This document shows positions 11,840-13,530 of a stretch of DNA of 13,530 bases, one piece after another. The stretch is from assembly GCA_002337545.1 (NCBI GenBank), contig DDGE01000030.1:14907-28436 (forward strand). Direction: 5' to 3'. How positions within the stretch are numbered: position 1 is the stretch's first letter; each line of letters starts with the position of its first letter. A program made the translations under genes and the position numbers. The notes under the pieces are model-generated. The model was not told the DNA's origin, ran no database searches, and worked only from the letters and a program-made list of their open reading frames with translations. This stretch comes from Phycisphaerales bacterium UBA1910 (GTDB taxonomy: Bacteria > Planctomycetota > Phycisphaerae > Phycisphaerales > UBA1924).

Positions 11840-13530
11840 TCAGGGGCATCCGCCCTGGTAGCGGATCAGGAACTCGGCGATATCAAAGAAGTTGAACTGG
11901 CCGTCGGGGTTGAGGTCTGCGATCGGATCGGCTGCGTTGAATGCAACGATGAATGCGGTGACATCGAAGAAGTTGAGGGCGCCGTCCTGGTTGTAGTCGA
12001 TAGCGCACGGGAGGCCGCACCCGTTGAGGGAGAGGACGCGGACGCCGCCTGATGCGCTTGCGATGTATAGGTTGTTGCTGTCCTTGATGAACTGACGGTA
12101 TCGCGCGTCGGTGGATATCGGGAGCGGCTGTGTGGGTGTGTGCGATCTGAGGACCGGCGCGAAGGGGTTGGCGTTGTCGTAGATCGCGAATCCGCCCGAG
12201 CTCATGGACACATACAGGTTGTTGTTTTCGATGAGGATGTCGTGGACATATGCGTCGAACTTGCCCTTCGGCGTGGTGAGATCGGCATCGAACTGCGCGA
12301 GCTCGATCGGGTGTGTTGGATCGGAGATGTCGAAGATGCGGTATCCCATGCTGTTTTCCGCTGTGTAGAGGAGGTTCCCCTCACGGTGCGCGGTAGGGAT
12401 GCTCGGCGATCTGAACGATTTGCCGAGGATGGTGCTGAGGTAGGTTGGGTTCTGTGGGTCGGAGATGTCGACGAGATACGCGACGGCGTCGGATGAGATG
12501 AGCGCGAGATCGCCCATGAGTGTCAGGTGTCTGAGCGCGTCTTCGATCGGGAGTGTGCCGATCGGTGTGAGCGATGAGTCGGGCTCGATGGTGAACGAGT
12601 ACAGCCCGGTGGTTGCGTCGATTGCGTAGGCGAACCCGGATTGAGTTTGGATATCGCGGGGCGGGGAGTTGGTCGCGTAAGTTCCGAGCGGGATTGGGTT
12701 CTGCGGATCGGTCAGGTCGTAGGCGTTGATGCCTGTGGAGTACTCGGTGACATAGACGGTGCTTTCGTGCACGGCGACACCGGACGGGGCTGGGTTGGGT
12801 GTGCTGAATGGGAGCTGGGCGATCCACCGTGGTCGACGCGGGTCGTCGACATCGATCACGGTGCAGGCCACGGAGTTGCTGTTCGCGTTGGTGCCCACGG
12901 AAATGAGTGTGTTACCGATTTTCGCGAGGTACTCGTCCGCGGATTCGGAGTTCACCCCCGCGAGCGGGTTGGAGGGGATGTCGTAGATGGCGAGCTCGTC
13001 GTTGCTGAGGACGACGAAGTGATCACCGTGCTGGCGGACGAGGTTGGCGTTGATCATCCCATCGTTGGGGCCGAACGATGCGATGAGATAGGGGATGGTA
13101 TCGATTGCGTAGAGATCGAGCGAGCCGTTGGCTGCGTAGATAATTTCGCTGCGGATGGTCGCGTCGTTCATGCTGATGGACTCGTACGCGTGCGTCACGA
13201 GATCTGGTCTCGGGATGTTGTTTCTCGTGATCTCGAAGGAGTTGGTGTCGAAACTGAAGATGTATGGGGCGTCGTAACGGGAATCGTAATCGAGATTGGG
13301 TCCCGGCCCCTGATGTGTGAGGATGGGCTGGAGCGGGCTGGAAATGTCGTAGCGGGACCGGTCGCGCGTGATGAGTTCGTTGTCATCTATGAGCGCAGGG
13401 GTGCTTGGGAGTCCGGTGGTCAGGAACGGATCGAACGCGGGTGACATCGGGCGAGCGAGACTGAGGCCCGCGGCTTCATTGACATACATGTACCCGTTGG
13501 CGGTCGGGATTGGGCTGTCGTATGCATTCA
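11840..13530 (-). CDS. Secreted LVIVD-repeat protein with C-terminal EF-hand-like motifs, N-terminus off window
   Basis: 562 residues visible; the frame stays open to the window edge, so the ATG at 13489 is internal. Repeats of the LVIVD beta-propeller type recur: VIDVDDPRRPRWIAQL, INAYDLTDPQNPIPLGTY, VDISDPQNPTYLSTI, FDISDPTHPIELAQF and the weaker YDNANPFAPVL. They suggest a seven-bladed-type propeller at the cell surface. The last 60 residues hold two EF-hand-like calcium loops, DYNQDGALNFFDV and DLNPDGQFNFFDI, ending GGCP. This C-terminal form is characteristic of Phycisphaerales extracellular proteins and resembles a dockerin. A signal peptide would lie upstream. The ligand is unknown. 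It converges on the GNAT gene. Confidence 0.88.
   Translation of the reverse strand, partial: NAYDSPIPTANGYMYVNEAAGLSLARPMSPAFDPFLTTGLPSTPALIDDNELITRDRSRYDISSPLQPILTHQGPGPNLDYDSRYDAPYIFSFDTNSFEITRNNIPRPDLVTHAYESISMNDATIRSEIIYAANGSLDLYAIDTIPYLIASFGPNDGMINANLVRQHGDHFVVLSNDELAIYDIPSNPLAGVNSESADEYLAKIGNTLISVGTNANSNSVACTVIDVDDPRRPRWIAQLPFSTPNPAPSGVAVHESTVYVTEYSTGINAYDLTDPQNPIPLGTYATNSPPRDIQTQSGFAYAIDATTGLYSFTIEPDSSLTPIGTLPIEDALRHLTLMGDLALISSDAVAYLVDISDPQNPTYLSTILGKSFRSPSIPTAHREGNLLYTAENSMGYRIFDISDPTHPIELAQFDADLTTPKGKFDAYVHDILIENNNLYVSMSSGGFAIYDNANPFAPVLRSHTPTQPLPISTDARYRQFIKDSNNLYIASASGGVRVLSLNGCGLPCAIDYNQDGALNFFDVTAFIVAFNAADPIADLNPDGQFNFFDIAEFLIRYQGGCP

Noticed and set aside
12641..13444. 267-residue open frame on the plus strand
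   Set aside because: Antisense to the LVIVD-repeat protein gene, whose repeats and C-terminal motif are unmistakable.

Overview
The window looks like chromosomal DNA of a planctomycete, most likely class Phycisphaerae. Two protein signatures point there: a secreted beta-helix-like protein ending in VPAPAG, a hydrophobic stretch and RRRRR (a PEP-CTERM variant typical of Phycisphaerales), and a large secreted LVIVD-repeat protein ending in two EF-hand-like DxNxDG...NFFD motifs and a final CP. Base composition is GC-rich throughout, except one AT-richer island at about 1490-2680. No rRNA, tRNA, CRISPR array or insertion sequence was found.

Layout. 1-1320: 3' four fifths of a groEL gene, followed by two terminator-like hairpins. 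1500-2679: an AT-rich two-gene cassette, a DUF5343 protein overlapping a TIGR02391/Ymh-family protein that carries an R-x4-H (HEPN-type) motif; this is the best candidate for an undescribed, probably defence-related, system. 2680-3930: GC-rich small genes (a 93-aa hypothetical and a 131-aa three-helix membrane protein) between copies of a dispersed hairpin repeat built on GGGTGCC and CGAAGGAGG. 3973-4752 (minus): the PEP-CTERM protein with a clear sigma70-type promoter. 4860-5402: a gene-poor stretch with a tandem 31-bp-period repeat and a 73-bp element with terminal inverted repeats. 5403-5951: a lipoprotein.

5966-7033 (minus): a two-gene unit, Sulfotransfer_4-type sulfotransferase then DUF2200 protein, divergent from a GNAT acetyltransferase (7170-7973) and an SRPBCC protein (8012-8497). 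The SRPBCC gene overlaps, tail to tail, an NfsB-like nitroreductase (8486-9169, minus). 9200-9490 holds a long imperfect palindrome and a strong terminator serving a 70-aa lipoprotein gene (9492-9704, minus). 9705-10281 is mostly non-coding. 10282-11831: aldo/keto reductase and a second GNAT acetyltransferase in a tight operon. 11840-13530 (minus): 3' part of the LVIVD/EF-hand secreted protein, running off the window.

Most genes are housekeeping or small-molecule and stress enzymes (chaperonin, nitroreductase, aldo/keto reductase, acetyltransferases, sulfotransferase) plus envelope and secreted proteins. No single pathway links them. The cassette at 1500-2679 stands apart in composition, family type and gene organisation.
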